Source of the DNA: Hyphomicrobiaceae bacterium
Lineage (GTDB): Bacteria > Pseudomonadota > Alphaproteobacteria > Rhizobiales > Hyphomicrobiaceae
Direction of reading: 5' to 3'
Assembly (NCBI GenBank): GCA_022844275.1
Contig: JALHMB010000003.1
Span: 310,001 to 374,000 of the forward strand
Length of the DNA stretch: 64,000 nt
The position numbers and the translations under genes were made by a program. The notes beneath the pieces were generated by a model. It saw nothing but the letters and a program-made list of their open reading frames with translations, was not told where the DNA came from and made no database searches. Of the stretch, positions 1 to 7,887 are shown piece after piece; the first letter of the stretch is position 1, and each line of letters starts with the position of its first letter.

Positions 1-52
1 TCGAGCTTCCGCGATCGTGGCTCGGACCCCTACACTTCGCGCGGGGGGCTTC

Positions 53-1330
53 ATGGCCGAATCATTCCTGCTCATTCTGCAGAGTCTGCTGGGCATCATC
101 CTGATACCGCTGATCGTCTGGGCGACCGGCGAGGGCCGCACGCTCGCGCCGCGCCGGGTGGCTGCCACCATCGCGGCAGGTCTCGCGCTCCAGACCGCCA
201 TTGCGATCATCTTCCTCAAGATCCCGCAGGCGAGCGTGATCTTCGACGCTGCGACCGGCGTGATCGATGCGCTCCAGCGCGCGAGCAATGCCGGCACCAG
301 CCTCGTCTTCGGCTATCTCGCGGGTGCGCCGGCACCCTTCGACGCCACGCGCCCTCAGCACGGTTTCATTCTCGCCTTCCAGGCCCTGCCGCTCATCCTG
401 CTCATGAGTGCACTGTCGCGACTTCTGTACTACTGGGGCATTCTGCAGCGCCTCGTGGCGGCACTCGCGCACCTCCTCCAACGCACGTTCGGCATCGGCG
501 GTCCGCTCGGCATGTCGGCAGCGGCAAATGTGCTCCTCGGCATGGTCGAGGCGCCGCTACTCATCCGCCCTTATCTGAAAGACATGGGGCGCGGCGCCCT
601 CTTCGCGACCATGGCTGTCGGCATGGCGACGATCGCCGGCACTGTCATGGTCGTCTATGCGAGCCTGATTGCACAGCAAGTTCCGGGTGCCGCGGGCCAC
701 CTCCTCGCGGCCTCGCTCATGAATGTGCCCGCCGCCCTCCTGCTCTCGCGGCTTGCGGTCCCCGACGGCTTCGAGGATGGCCCTGCCTCGGCGCATCTCG
801 CGATCGAGGGCGGCCCGCGCTCGGCTATGGATGCCATTGTCCAGGGCACGACCGACGGCGTGCGGCTCCTCGCCGCGGTCGCCGCCATGCTCGTCGTGAT
901 GGTGGCACTGGTCGCACTCGCCAACGAAATTCTGGGTACTCTCTCGGGCCTCGCCGGCGTACGGCTCACGCTCCAGCAGATTCTTGGCTGGCTATGCACA
1001 CCGCTGGCGCTCCTGCTTGGCATTCCCTGGAGCGAAGCCGGCACTGCCGGCGCGCTGATCGGCCAGAAGATCGTCCTGAACGAATTCCTCGCCTACCTCG
1101 ATCTCGCGGCGCTCGACTCGAACGCGCTCACGCCCCGCTCGCGGCTGATCATCACCTATGCACTTTGCGGGTTTGCCAATCTCGGCTCGCTCGGCATCAT
1201 GATCGGCGGTCTCGTCGCCATGGCACCGGAGCGACGCGCCGACATCGTCGCGCTCGGCGGACGTTCCCTGCTGGTCGGGGCATTGGCGTCACTGCTTTCG
1301 GCCGCCGTCGTCGGCGCGCTGAGCTGGTAG
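53..1330 (+). CDS. Concentrative nucleoside transporter (CNT/NupC family)
   Basis: Inner-membrane symporter of 425 residues expected to import nucleosides with protons or sodium. The protein is almost entirely hydrophobic helices. Two CNT family hallmarks are visible: G-M-V-E-A-P near residues 163-168 and N-E-F at about 343-345; both belong to the substrate and ion site in known CNT structures. I chose the ATG at 53 because a GGGGGG ribosome-binding stretch sits just upstream; an in-frame GTG at 17 would add 12 residues with no membrane character. It is followed after 33 bases by another membrane-protein gene. Which nucleosides are moved cannot be read from sequence. Confidence 0.88.
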   Translation: MAESFLLILQSLLGIILIPLIVWATGEGRTLAPRRVAATIAAGLALQTAIAIIFLKIPQASVIFDAATGVIDALQRASNAGTSLVFGYLAGAPAPFDATRPQHGFILAFQALPLILLMSALSRLLYYWGILQRLVAALAHLLQRTFGIGGPLGMSAAANVLLGMVEAPLLIRPYLKDMGRGALFATMAVGMATIAGTVMVVYASLIAQQVPGAAGHLLAASLMNVPAALLLSRLAVPDGFEDGPASAHLAIEGGPRSAMDAIVQGTTDGVRLLAAVAAMLVVMVALVALANEILGTLSGLAGVRLTLQQILGWLCTPLALLLGIPWSEAGTAGALIGQKIVLNEFLAYLDLAALDSNALTPRSRLIITYALCGFANLGSLGIMIGGLVAMAPERRADIVALGGRSLLVGALASLLSAAVVGALSW

Positions 1331-1363
1331 CGCGCACTAAGCGGGAGTTCGGGGGAAAGCAGA

Positions 1364-2485
1364 ATGGCCGACGGCGCTGGCCGCCAGCAACACGAGCAGG
1401 GGGCAGAGCCCGCGCCGGACGCAGCAGCCAAGCGGTCGCTATGGGCACGACTGCCACGCTTCGCGCTCGCCTTTCTCATCGGCACCATAGGCGCCGTCAT
1501 TTTTGTCTACTTTCACCTGCCGCTCCCTTGGTATCTCGGCGCACTCACGGCCTGCCTGATCGCCTCGGTGGCGCAGCTCCCGATCGAGCGTCCGCGCCCG
1601 CTCGCCGGACCGCTTAGGGCGACGCTCGGCGTTGCCGTCGGCTCGGCCTTCACGCCCGCCATTTTGGGGCAGGTCGGCGCAATGACCGTGAGCCTCCTGA
1701 TCCTCGTGCCGTTCATGATCCTCATCACAACGACGAGCATGACATTCTACCGGCGGTTCGCCGGCTTCGACCGCCCGACAGCGTTCTTCTCGGCCGTGCC
1801 AGGGGGCCTCGCCGACATGACGGCCATGGCAGAGGCGTCAGGCGCCAACCAGCGCACGGTCATTCTCGTGCAGGCGACGCGCATCGTCCTCATTGTCTTT
1901 GCCGTACCGCTCTGGCTGCAGTTCCACGACGGCCTCGCAGCCCCGACGCCCTTCGCAAGCCCGGTGCGCCTTCTTCAGTCGAGCTTCACGGACATCGCAA
2001 CGCTGGTCGCCATGGCCGGCGCCGGCTGGGGCATTGCTCATCGTCTCGGTCTGGCCGGGGCACCAATCGTCGGGCCGATGGTCATGAGCGGTGTCGCGCA
2101 CGCCCTCGGCCTCACGACAGTGCGGCTACCCCTGGAGCTTCTCGTCATCGCTCAGATCGGCGTCGGGGTGCTGCTCGGCTGCCAATTCCGAGGGCTCACG
2201 CTCAAGGAGTTCACCCACACCATGCGGTGGGGCATCCTCAATGCCTTGGTGCTGCTGTCGGTGACAGCCGTGGTCGTCATCCTGGTCGCCCGCGTGACCG
2301 GCTTCGATCAGGTCTCGGTGCTCATGGCGTTCGCGCCGGGCGGACAGACCGAGCTTAACCTGCTCGCCTTCGTCCTCGGCGTCGACGTGGCTTATGTGGC
2401 CCTCCATCATCTCGCACGCCTCGCCATTGTCATCCTCGGTGCCCAGATCGTGTTCAAGACGCAGAAAAGCTGGCGCGCCGAATGA
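1364..2485 (+). CDS. AbrB-family membrane protein (duplicated AbrB domain transporter)
   Basis: Integral membrane protein of 373 residues with about ten hydrophobic segments in two similar halves, as in the bacterial AbrB-duplication family, often mislabelled putative ammonia monooxygenase. Both halves carry the family's P-G-G signature: A-V-P-G-G-L-A-D-M-T in the first and A-P-G-G-Q-T-E-L-N in the second. The first 25 residues are hydrophilic and rich in Ala, Gln and Glu, probably cytoplasmic. Same strand as the nucleoside transporter and 33 bases behind it, so co-transcription is possible. The substrate of this family is not established; the name reflects fold only. Confidence 0.82.
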   Translation: MADGAGRQQHEQGAEPAPDAAAKRSLWARLPRFALAFLIGTIGAVIFVYFHLPLPWYLGALTACLIASVAQLPIERPRPLAGPLRATLGVAVGSAFTPAILGQVGAMTVSLLILVPFMILITTTSMTFYRRFAGFDRPTAFFSAVPGGLADMTAMAEASGANQRTVILVQATRIVLIVFAVPLWLQFHDGLAAPTPFASPVRLLQSSFTDIATLVAMAGAGWGIAHRLGLAGAPIVGPMVMSGVAHALGLTTVRLPLELLVIAQIGVGVLLGCQFRGLTLKEFTHTMRWGILNALVLLSVTAVVVILVARVTGFDQVSVLMAFAPGGQTELNLLAFVLGVDVAYVALHHLARLAIVILGAQIVFKTQKSWRAE

Positions 2486-2547
2486 CTTGATTTCGCGCAA
2501 GCCTTCCGCCATCTCAATTCTATATGCTCGCGAGCGGAGATCGGTTG

Positions 2548-2961
2548 GTGAGCAATGAGCCGAAGTGGGCGCACGTGCGGGCGCCGACGCTAAAGGAATT
2601 CGAGGATCTAGCCGCTGACGCTTGGCGACAGATCCCGGAGGAGTTCCGTGCGCTGGCCAAGGACGTACTGATTCGCGTCGAGAATTTTGCCGGCGACGAC
2701 GTGCTCGAGAGCCTCGGCATCGAGAACGAGTTCGACCTCATGGGCGTGTACCAGGGGGTCAGCCTCGAGCGGAAAAGCGTGATGGACATCGCCCAGGAGC
2801 CGGACACGGTGGTGCTGTTCCGCCGCCCGATACTCGACTTCTGGGCCGACGGCGACGAGACGCTCGGCACGCTTGTCACACACGTTCTTATTCATGAGAT
2901 CGGCCACCATTTCGGCTTGTCGGATGCGGACATGGAGGCGATCGAGGCCAAAGCGAATTAG
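2548..2961 (+). CDS. Metallopeptidase family protein (small zincin, HEIGHH)
   Basis: Small soluble protein of 137 residues in the alphaproteobacterial zincin-like metallopeptidase family (COG3824 type). The zinc motif H-E-I-G-H-H lies near residues 116-121, followed by the conserved F-G-L-S-D-x-D-M stretch close to the C-terminus. The N-terminal half carries acidic and aromatic residues typical of the family (P-x-L-x-E-F-E-x-L-A). No signal peptide, so probably cytoplasmic. I prefer the GTG at 2548 because GGAG lies 8 bases upstream; an ATG at 2524 would add 8 residues but has no visible ribosome-binding site. The physiological substrate of this family is unknown. Confidence 0.85.
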   Translation: MSNEPKWAHVRAPTLKEFEDLAADAWRQIPEEFRALAKDVLIRVENFAGDDVLESLGIENEFDLMGVYQGVSLERKSVMDIAQEPDTVVLFRRPILDFWADGDETLGTLVTHVLIHEIGHHFGLSDADMEAIEAKAN

Positions 2962-3127
2962 CTGGCGATTCCAATGGATCGAGGTGTGGCCCCAGCGCCG
3001 CGGCGGCTGAAGTCCGTGGTCAAGACTTGGATGCCGCATTGAAAGGAATGGCCAGTGCGGGCAATGATCATGGCGCGGGCTTGCGGGAATGCGGCGGGTT
3101 CTGAAGAGGGCATTTGAAGTGGCGGCT

Positions 3128-3661
3128 ATGCGCGCATTCTCTTGTCTGGCGGGACACCGCCTGGCAAAGCTCCTGGGTGTTGTGCTGGTGGTCTCGGCAG
3201 CAACGGTCTCGGCTGCGCCTGCGCAGTCAGGCCCCACGCCTGAAGGCTACGCCGCACACGTCGGGAGCTCCAAGATCATCCCGCCGGGATCCCTGCGCCT
3301 TGATGGCCGGCGCATGACGTGCGGGCAGCGCCCAACGGTGATCGACGATCAGCTCGACGACTACGGCGCCGCCTACCCCGGTTTTCTGATCCTCAATTCC
3401 AAGCTCATGGCGCGCGTGCCGACCTCGGTGAAGCTCTGGATCTACGCCCATGAGTGCGGCCATCAGTTCCGCGGTCCGGACGAGGAAACGGCCGACTGCT
3501 TCGCCGTGCAGCGCGGGCGGCGGCAGGGCTGGTTGACACCCGAAGGCCTGGAGGAAATCTGCGCCTTCATCCGCCCGTCCAAAGGCTCGAGCATGCACTT
3601 CTCGGGCTCGCACCGCTGCGAATCCATGCGCCGCTGCTTCGCCGACCCGAAGGTGCAGTAA
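3128..3661 (+). CDS. Exported small protein with HECGH zinc-peptidase motif
   Basis: Protein of 177 residues beginning with a clear signal peptide: a basic start, a hydrophobic run, then an A-x-A site about 30 residues in. After it comes a compact domain with H-E-C-G-H at about residues 108-112 and a downstream E-E-T-A-D-C segment, an arrangement like gluzincins in which an acidic residue after the helix is the third zinc ligand. Several cysteines suggest disulphides in the periplasm. The ATG at 3128 gives the cleanest signal peptide; an ATG at 3089 would put 13 charged residues in front. Substrate not recognisable; peptidase activity is inferred from the motif only. Confidence 0.6.
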   Translation: MRAFSCLAGHRLAKLLGVVLVVSAATVSAAPAQSGPTPEGYAAHVGSSKIIPPGSLRLDGRRMTCGQRPTVIDDQLDDYGAAYPGFLILNSKLMARVPTSVKLWIYAHECGHQFRGPDEETADCFAVQRGRRQGWLTPEGLEEICAFIRPSKGSSMHFSGSHRCESMRRCFADPKVQ

Positions 3662-3695
3662 TCCCCGCAGGTCCAACGGTGCCTACGATGGCGCC

Positions 3696-4127
3696 ATGCG
3701 CACCCTCGATATTGCCTTGAAGCTGCTCGGCATCGCCGACGTCATCTGCGCCTGGCAGGCGAAGCTCGCCCGGCTCGACAAGGTAAAGCGCGTCAAAGTC
3801 GCCGAATACGCGGAGGCCGTCGCCGATTCCCTCGCCCGTCTGGCGGAGGCCCTCGAACGGCTCGAGAACGAGACAGCTGACCGCGGCGCCCGGCGCGGCG
3901 CGCTGCGCGAGATCGGCCGCCTCGCCGGATATGTCGAGACGATCGTCGTGACGCTCAAAGGACACCTGGACGGCCGCCGTCTGGCCGGTGTCGAGCGCCG
4001 CCTGCGGCCGCTATCCGTCGCCGAGGGCCTCGCGGACGCCCTTGCCCGCATCGAGCCGCGCCGCATCGAGCACATCGTCGCCGCCGAGGGCTACATGCGC
4101 GCCCTGGCGGACAGCCTGCGGGCATGA
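3696..4127 (+). CDS. Hypothetical helical protein
   Basis: I do not recognise this 143-residue protein. It is rich in Ala, Leu, Arg and Glu and appears almost entirely alpha-helical, with heptad-like spacing around residues 35-60 (L-x-x-L-A-E-A-L-E-R-L-E) suggesting a coiled coil. There is no signal peptide, membrane segment or cysteine pair. Codon use is like the neighbours, with strong G/C bias in third positions, which supports real coding. It lies 34 bases after the HECGH protein on the same strand and converges with the outer-membrane protein gene. Confidence 0.6.
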   Translation: MRTLDIALKLLGIADVICAWQAKLARLDKVKRVKVAEYAEAVADSLARLAEALERLENETADRGARRGALREIGRLAGYVETIVVTLKGHLDGRRLAGVERRLRPLSVAEGLADALARIEPRRIEHIVAAEGYMRALADSLRA

Positions 4128-4159
4128 GTTCCGCGGCCGACTATCCCCGCCGTGCCTTC

Positions 4160-4927
4160 TTAGAAGGGCAGCAACGTCGCCAGAGCCGGCGTATCCATCT
4201 TGTAGCTCAGACGCGCAAGCACCGAATGAGAGTCGAGATCGACGCGGGAGCGATACCTGCCGATTAGTCCGCCACTTTCGGTCACGATATTCGGCGAGGC
4301 TTTGCCATCGAGGGTCACGTAGTTGTATTCGACGCCAAGCAGCAGATTTGGGATGATCTCGTAATCGACGCCGGCACCGAAGACCCATCCCGTATAGAAG
4401 TGCTTGCTGGTCGAGAGAAAGTCACCCGGGACGTTGTCGTCGGTGGAGAGCCTGACCGACGCTCCCGCAGTGCCGATCTTCACGTAGCCGAGCATGTTGC
4501 CCCACGCGTAGCCAATACGCGTCGACATCATCACGAGATAGTCCACCCTCGCCGACATGGTTCCGACGGCACTTCCGCTCCACAGGTCGACATCCCGCTT
4601 GGTGTCTCGGTCAAAACCTGTCGTGAGTGAGAGCTCGCCTCCCAGCACCCAGTTCCCGCGCTGGATCATATAGCCGACCTGCGCGCCCCCGACCGCATCG
4701 CCGTTGTCGAAATTCGTCGGGCGATTCGCGGCGTTGCCGAAGGGATAGTTGGATCTCCAGTCAAGATCCGCCGAGCCGTAGCCTGCGTGGGCACCTATAT
4801 AGACACTGGTCCAGTTGAACACCGTAACGGGCGGACTCTTCAAATCCTGCGCTTTTGCCGCCGAACCAACCAAAGCCAACACAATGCACGCTACAAATTT
4901 CGTCCCGAATGCTGCAATAGCTTTCAT
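4160..4927 (-). CDS. Outer-membrane beta-barrel protein (Omp25/Omp31-like porin family)
   Basis: Secreted 255-residue protein with a signal peptide ending near A-K-A-Q and then alternating, aromatic-rich beta strands typical of eight-stranded barrels. Family cues are W-T-S-V-Y-I-G-A-H-A-G-Y after the mature N-terminus, the G-G-x-x-x-G-Y segment of strand two, L-G-V-E-Y-N-Y near the end, and a C-terminal hydrophobic residue. The ATG at 4927 is chosen because AGGGGC lies just upstream and it starts the signal peptide exactly; longer frames add charged sequence. Probably a surface structural or pore protein; no specific ligand can be assigned. Confidence 0.85.
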   Translation of the reverse strand: MKAIAAFGTKFVACIVLALVGSAAKAQDLKSPPVTVFNWTSVYIGAHAGYGSADLDWRSNYPFGNAANRPTNFDNGDAVGGAQVGYMIQRGNWVLGGELSLTTGFDRDTKRDVDLWSGSAVGTMSARVDYLVMMSTRIGYAWGNMLGYVKIGTAGASVRLSTDDNVPGDFLSTSKHFYTGWVFGAGVDYEIIPNLLLGVEYNYVTLDGKASPNIVTESGGLIGRYRSRVDLDSHSVLARLSYKMDTPALATLLPF

Positions 4928-5014
4928 GAAATTGCCCCTATTGACCCTGCCAAAGTCAACTGAGCGCTGATTACGCCGATTCGGCTCCGCCGTATCTGGC
5001 GTCAATACCAAACT

Positions 5015-5902
5015 CTACCGATGATGATATGTCTGTGCCTTTCCTGCTTCCCAGGCGATCAGCGCGCGCTTTCGGGCGAGCCCCCAGTAGTAGCCGCCGA
5101 GCGATCCATCGCCGCGGAGTGCGCGATGGCAGGGGACTACGAACGAGATGGGGTTGCGGCCGTTCGCGGTACCAACGGCGCGTGATGCCGCGGGACGCCC
5201 GAGATGGCTCGCGATATGCGTGTAGCTGACGAGCTGGCCCATCGGGATTTTCAGCAGCGTCTGCCACACCTGCAGATCGAACGGCGTGCCGATCAGGACC
5301 AGTGGCACGGGAGGGCCGGCCCCTGATATCGCGAATATACATCTCGCGGCTTTTTCCGTGACCTCCGGTACCTCGCGGAAGCGCGCCTGCGGCCAGCGGC
5401 CTTTCATATCGTCGAGAGCTGTGCGCCGGCCTCCCTCCACATCCTCATCGGCGAAGGCAATGCCGCAGATGCCATCCTCCGTCATCGTCAGCAGGGCCTC
5501 GCCGAAGGGGCCGGCGTGAAAGCCGTAGACGATCTCTAGGCCTGCGCCCCGGCGGCGCGCTTCATCCGTGATGGTCGCAGCGATACGCACCTCGAAGGCA
5601 TGGATCGGCCCACGGCCCGGCGCGCTGCCGTTGAGCGACCCAGTGGCATTCGCCAGCACGCCACGGATGTGATCCGCCGTCAGTGCCTCCGCAAAGGCTG
5701 TCGGCGACAGGCCGCACCAGTCGAACAGCGCCTGCTCCAAATGGGCCGGGCTGACGCCCAAATGGGTCGCGAGATCCGTCGCCGCCGGGCCATGGCTCGG
5801 GGCCGACAGAACGTCGATAACCCGTCGCACGAGGTCATAAGCGGGCTCGAACGCCCCCTCGACTCGACGCCGCGCGATGTCCTGCTGGTTTCTGAGTTGC
5901 AT
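5015..5902 (-). CDS. HTH-fused methylated-DNA-[protein]-cysteine S-methyltransferase (Ada-like)
   Basis: DNA repair protein of 295 residues that should move methyl groups from O6-methylguanine to its own cysteine. The C-terminal alkyltransferase domain has the acceptor motif P-C-H-R with Cys near 258, preceded by the asparagine-hinge region and followed by G-G-Y-Y-W-G. The N-terminal about 110 residues resemble an AraC-type helix-turn-helix (D-L-A-T-H-L-G-V-S-P-A-H-L). The zinc-cysteine methyl-phosphotriester domain of full-length Ada is absent, so it is an HTH-alkyltransferase type rather than true Ada. The ATG at 5902 is preferred over an upstream start because the added 35 residues look non-coding. 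Divergent from ribE. Confidence 0.88.
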   Translation of the reverse strand: MQLRNQQDIARRRVEGAFEPAYDLVRRVIDVLSAPSHGPAATDLATHLGVSPAHLEQALFDWCGLSPTAFAEALTADHIRGVLANATGSLNGSAPGRGPIHAFEVRIAATITDEARRRGAGLEIVYGFHAGPFGEALLTMTEDGICGIAFADEDVEGGRRTALDDMKGRWPQARFREVPEVTEKAARCIFAISGAGPPVPLVLIGTPFDLQVWQTLLKIPMGQLVSYTHIASHLGRPAASRAVGTANGRNPISFVVPCHRALRGDGSLGGYYWGLARKRALIAWEAGKAQTYHHR

Positions 5903-6045
5903 GGCGGCCCCACTGGCTGCGGCACCCAAAGCACGATTCTCGCTCCCCGCTTCCGCACACCATATCCCGTCAGCGCATGGGCTTGCGACCCTGCATTGCG
6001 GTCCCACCCCGCCGGCCCGCCTTGCCGAGCGTGCGGATTGGGCCT

Positions 6046-6066
6046 AGGTCATGACCCATGACACCT
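6046..6066. promoter_or_regulatory. Inverted repeat in the alkyltransferase-ribE intergenic region
   Basis: The divergent gap holds the perfect palindrome GGTCATGACC (6047-6056) inside a larger imperfect repeat, AGGTCATG facing CATGACACCT. It sits about 40 bases before the ribE start and 145 bases before the alkyltransferase start. It looks like a dimeric repressor or activator site, but no regulator can be named from sequence. No FMN-riboswitch consensus is present in this gap. Confidence 0.3.
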
Positions 6067-6105
6067 CCGGCGGCCGGAATAGGCCACACCGCGCGGAAAG
6101 CACAC

Positions 6106-6699
6106 ATGTTTACCGGGATCATTACGGGGATCGGCAATGTCCTCGCAGCCGAAGGCGGGCGCTTCACGATCCGCTCGGACTATCCGGCAGCCTCGATCGC
6201 ACTCGGCGCATCGATCTGCCATGACGGCGTGTGCCTGACGGTCACCGGCATCGAGGCCGAGGGCGCCGGCAGCCGCTACACGCTCGACGTCTCCAACGAA
6301 ACGCTTTCTCTGACGACGCTCGGCGATTGGCGGGCCGGCCGCAGCATCAATCTCGAGCGTGCGCTCAAGGCCGGCGACGAGCTCGGCGGTCACATTGTCT
6401 CAGGCCACGTCGACGGGGTCGCGCAACTTACCGATATCCGCGCCGATGGCGAGAGCCGCCGGCTGACTTTCGAGGCCCCCGCCGCGCTCGCGCCATTCAT
6501 CGCACCCAAGGGATCTGTGGCACTGGACGGCACTTCGCTCACGGTCAACGAGGTAGACGGCGCCCGCTTCGGCGTGAACCTCATCCCCCATACCTTGACG
6601 GTAACCACGTGGGGGGGCAAAAAGCCCGGCGATCGCGTCAACATCGAGATCGACCCCCTCGCGCGCTACGTGGCGCGGCTTCTGGAGATGCGCCGGTGA
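6106..6699 (+). CDS. ribE: Riboflavin synthase (alpha subunit type)
   Basis: Dismutates two 6,7-dimethyl-8-ribityllumazine molecules to riboflavin plus a pyrimidine, the last step of the pathway. The 197-residue protein has the family N-terminus M-F-T-G-I-I and two similar lumazine-binding barrels: the first with S-I-C-H-D-G-V-C-L-T-V, the second with G-S-V-A-L-D-G-T-S-L-T-V-N-E-V. G-H-I-V-S-G-H-V-D-G opens the second barrel. The ATG at 6106 gives the exact family start. The stop overlaps the next gene's GTG (GTGA), indicating translational coupling. First gene of ribE-ribB-ribH-nusB; ribD is not in the window. Confidence 0.96.
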   Translation: MFTGIITGIGNVLAAEGGRFTIRSDYPAASIALGASICHDGVCLTVTGIEAEGAGSRYTLDVSNETLSLTTLGDWRAGRSINLERALKAGDELGGHIVSGHVDGVAQLTDIRADGESRRLTFEAPAALAPFIAPKGSVALDGTSLTVNEVDGARFGVNLIPHTLTVTTWGGKKPGDRVNIEIDPLARYVARLLEMRR

Positions 6700-7883
6700 C
6701 GAACGGCCCTACCGACAGTACTGGCCCGGGCAGCGTCGCGGATCTTGCGCGCGTGGGATATTCCGAGGGCAAGGGCTTCATCTCGCCGATCGCCGACATC
6801 CTCGATGATCTGCGCAACGGCCGCATGGTGATCCTCGTCGACGCCGAGGACCGCGAAAACGAGGGCGACCTCGTCATTCCCGCGCAAATGGCGACGCCCG
6901 ACAAGATCAACTTCATGGCCAAGCACGGGCGCGGCCTGATCTGCCTCTCCATGACTGAGCAGCGCGCCGAGCAGCTCCGTCTGGAGCTGATGACGCGCAA
7001 CAACGGCGCCCGCAATCGCACGGCCTTCACGGTCTCGATTGAGGCCAAGGAAGGCATTGCGACGGGCATCTCCGCGCACGATCGCGCGCTCACCATCGCG
7101 ACGGCCATCGATCCCAACAAGACGCACGCGGACATCGTCTCGCCGGGCCATGTTTTCCCGCTCGTCGCGCGCGACGGCGGCGTGCTCGTCCGCGCCGGCC
7201 ACACCGAGGCGTCCGTCGATCTCGCGCGCATGGCCGGGCTGCTGCCGGCGGGCGTCATCTGCGAGATCATGAACGACGATGGCACCATGGCGCGGATGCC
7301 GGATCTCGTATCCTTCGCCCAGCGTCACGGCCTCAAGATCGGGACCATCGAGGACCTGATCGCCTACCGCCTTCAGAACGACCGCATCGTCAACCGCACG
7401 GCCTCGCGGAAAGTCGAGAGCACATTCGGCGGCACCTTCGATCTGCACGTCTATGAGACGACCGTCGATCCCGTCGAGCATCTCGTGCTCGTGCGCGGCG
7501 ACCTGAGCGGACCCGAGCCGGTGCTCGTGCGCGTCCACGCCGTCAACATGCCCGCAGATCTTCTCGGCATCGGCACGCCGAACCGCCCCGAGGCCTTCCT
7601 TCAGAAATGCATGCAGATGATCGCCGCCGAGGGCCGCGGCGCCATCGTTCTCATCCGCGATCTGAGGCCGCGCTCACTTTCCAGCTGGCTTTCCGAGCGC
7701 GAGCAGTCGAAGGCGCCACAAGCCCGTGCCGAACGCCGCCGCGTGGAGATCGGCATCGGTGCACAGATCCTGCGCGATCTCGGCGTTACTGAAATGGAGC
7801 TGCTGACCAACGTACCGCGCTCGCGCTACGTCGGTATCGAGGGCTACGGGCTCAAGATCGTCGGCACGCGAGAGGTTAGGTAA
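6696..7883 (+). CDS. ribB: 3,4-dihydroxy-2-butanone 4-phosphate synthase with degenerate GTP cyclohydrolase II-like domain (RibBX type)
   Basis: A 395-residue protein. Residues about 20-225 form an intact DHBP synthase converting ribulose 5-phosphate: D-A-E-D-R-E-N-E-G-D near the start, T-x-F-T-V-S-I-E-A and G-H-V-F-P-L later, then R-x-G-H-T-E-A. The remaining about 170 residues have the length and fold pattern of GTP cyclohydrolase II but lack its zinc-binding cysteines and the R-C-D-C-G motif; the matching region reads V-R-V-H-A-V-N-M. This corresponds to the RibBX arrangement known in Proteobacteria, so RibA activity must come from elsewhere. GTG start, overlapping the ribE stop and in frame with a coherent N-terminus. 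Confidence 0.92.
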   Translation: MTNGPTDSTGPGSVADLARVGYSEGKGFISPIADILDDLRNGRMVILVDAEDRENEGDLVIPAQMATPDKINFMAKHGRGLICLSMTEQRAEQLRLELMTRNNGARNRTAFTVSIEAKEGIATGISAHDRALTIATAIDPNKTHADIVSPGHVFPLVARDGGVLVRAGHTEASVDLARMAGLLPAGVICEIMNDDGTMARMPDLVSFAQRHGLKIGTIEDLIAYRLQNDRIVNRTASRKVESTFGGTFDLHVYETTVDPVEHLVLVRGDLSGPEPVLVRVHAVNMPADLLGIGTPNRPEAFLQKCMQMIAAEGRGAIVLIRDLRPRSLSSWLSEREQSKAPQARAERRRVEIGIGAQILRDLGVTEMELLTNVPRSRYVGIEGYGLKIVGTREVR

Positions 7884-7887
7884 GAGC

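Noticed and set aside
2962-3127. A coding extension or small gene between the two metallopeptidase-like genes
   Set aside because: Open frames here are short, lack ribosome-binding sites and add only charged residues before the signal peptide of the next gene.
5903-6105. FMN riboswitch upstream of the riboflavin genes
   Set aside because: The conserved FMN-riboswitch segments are not seen on either strand of this gap.
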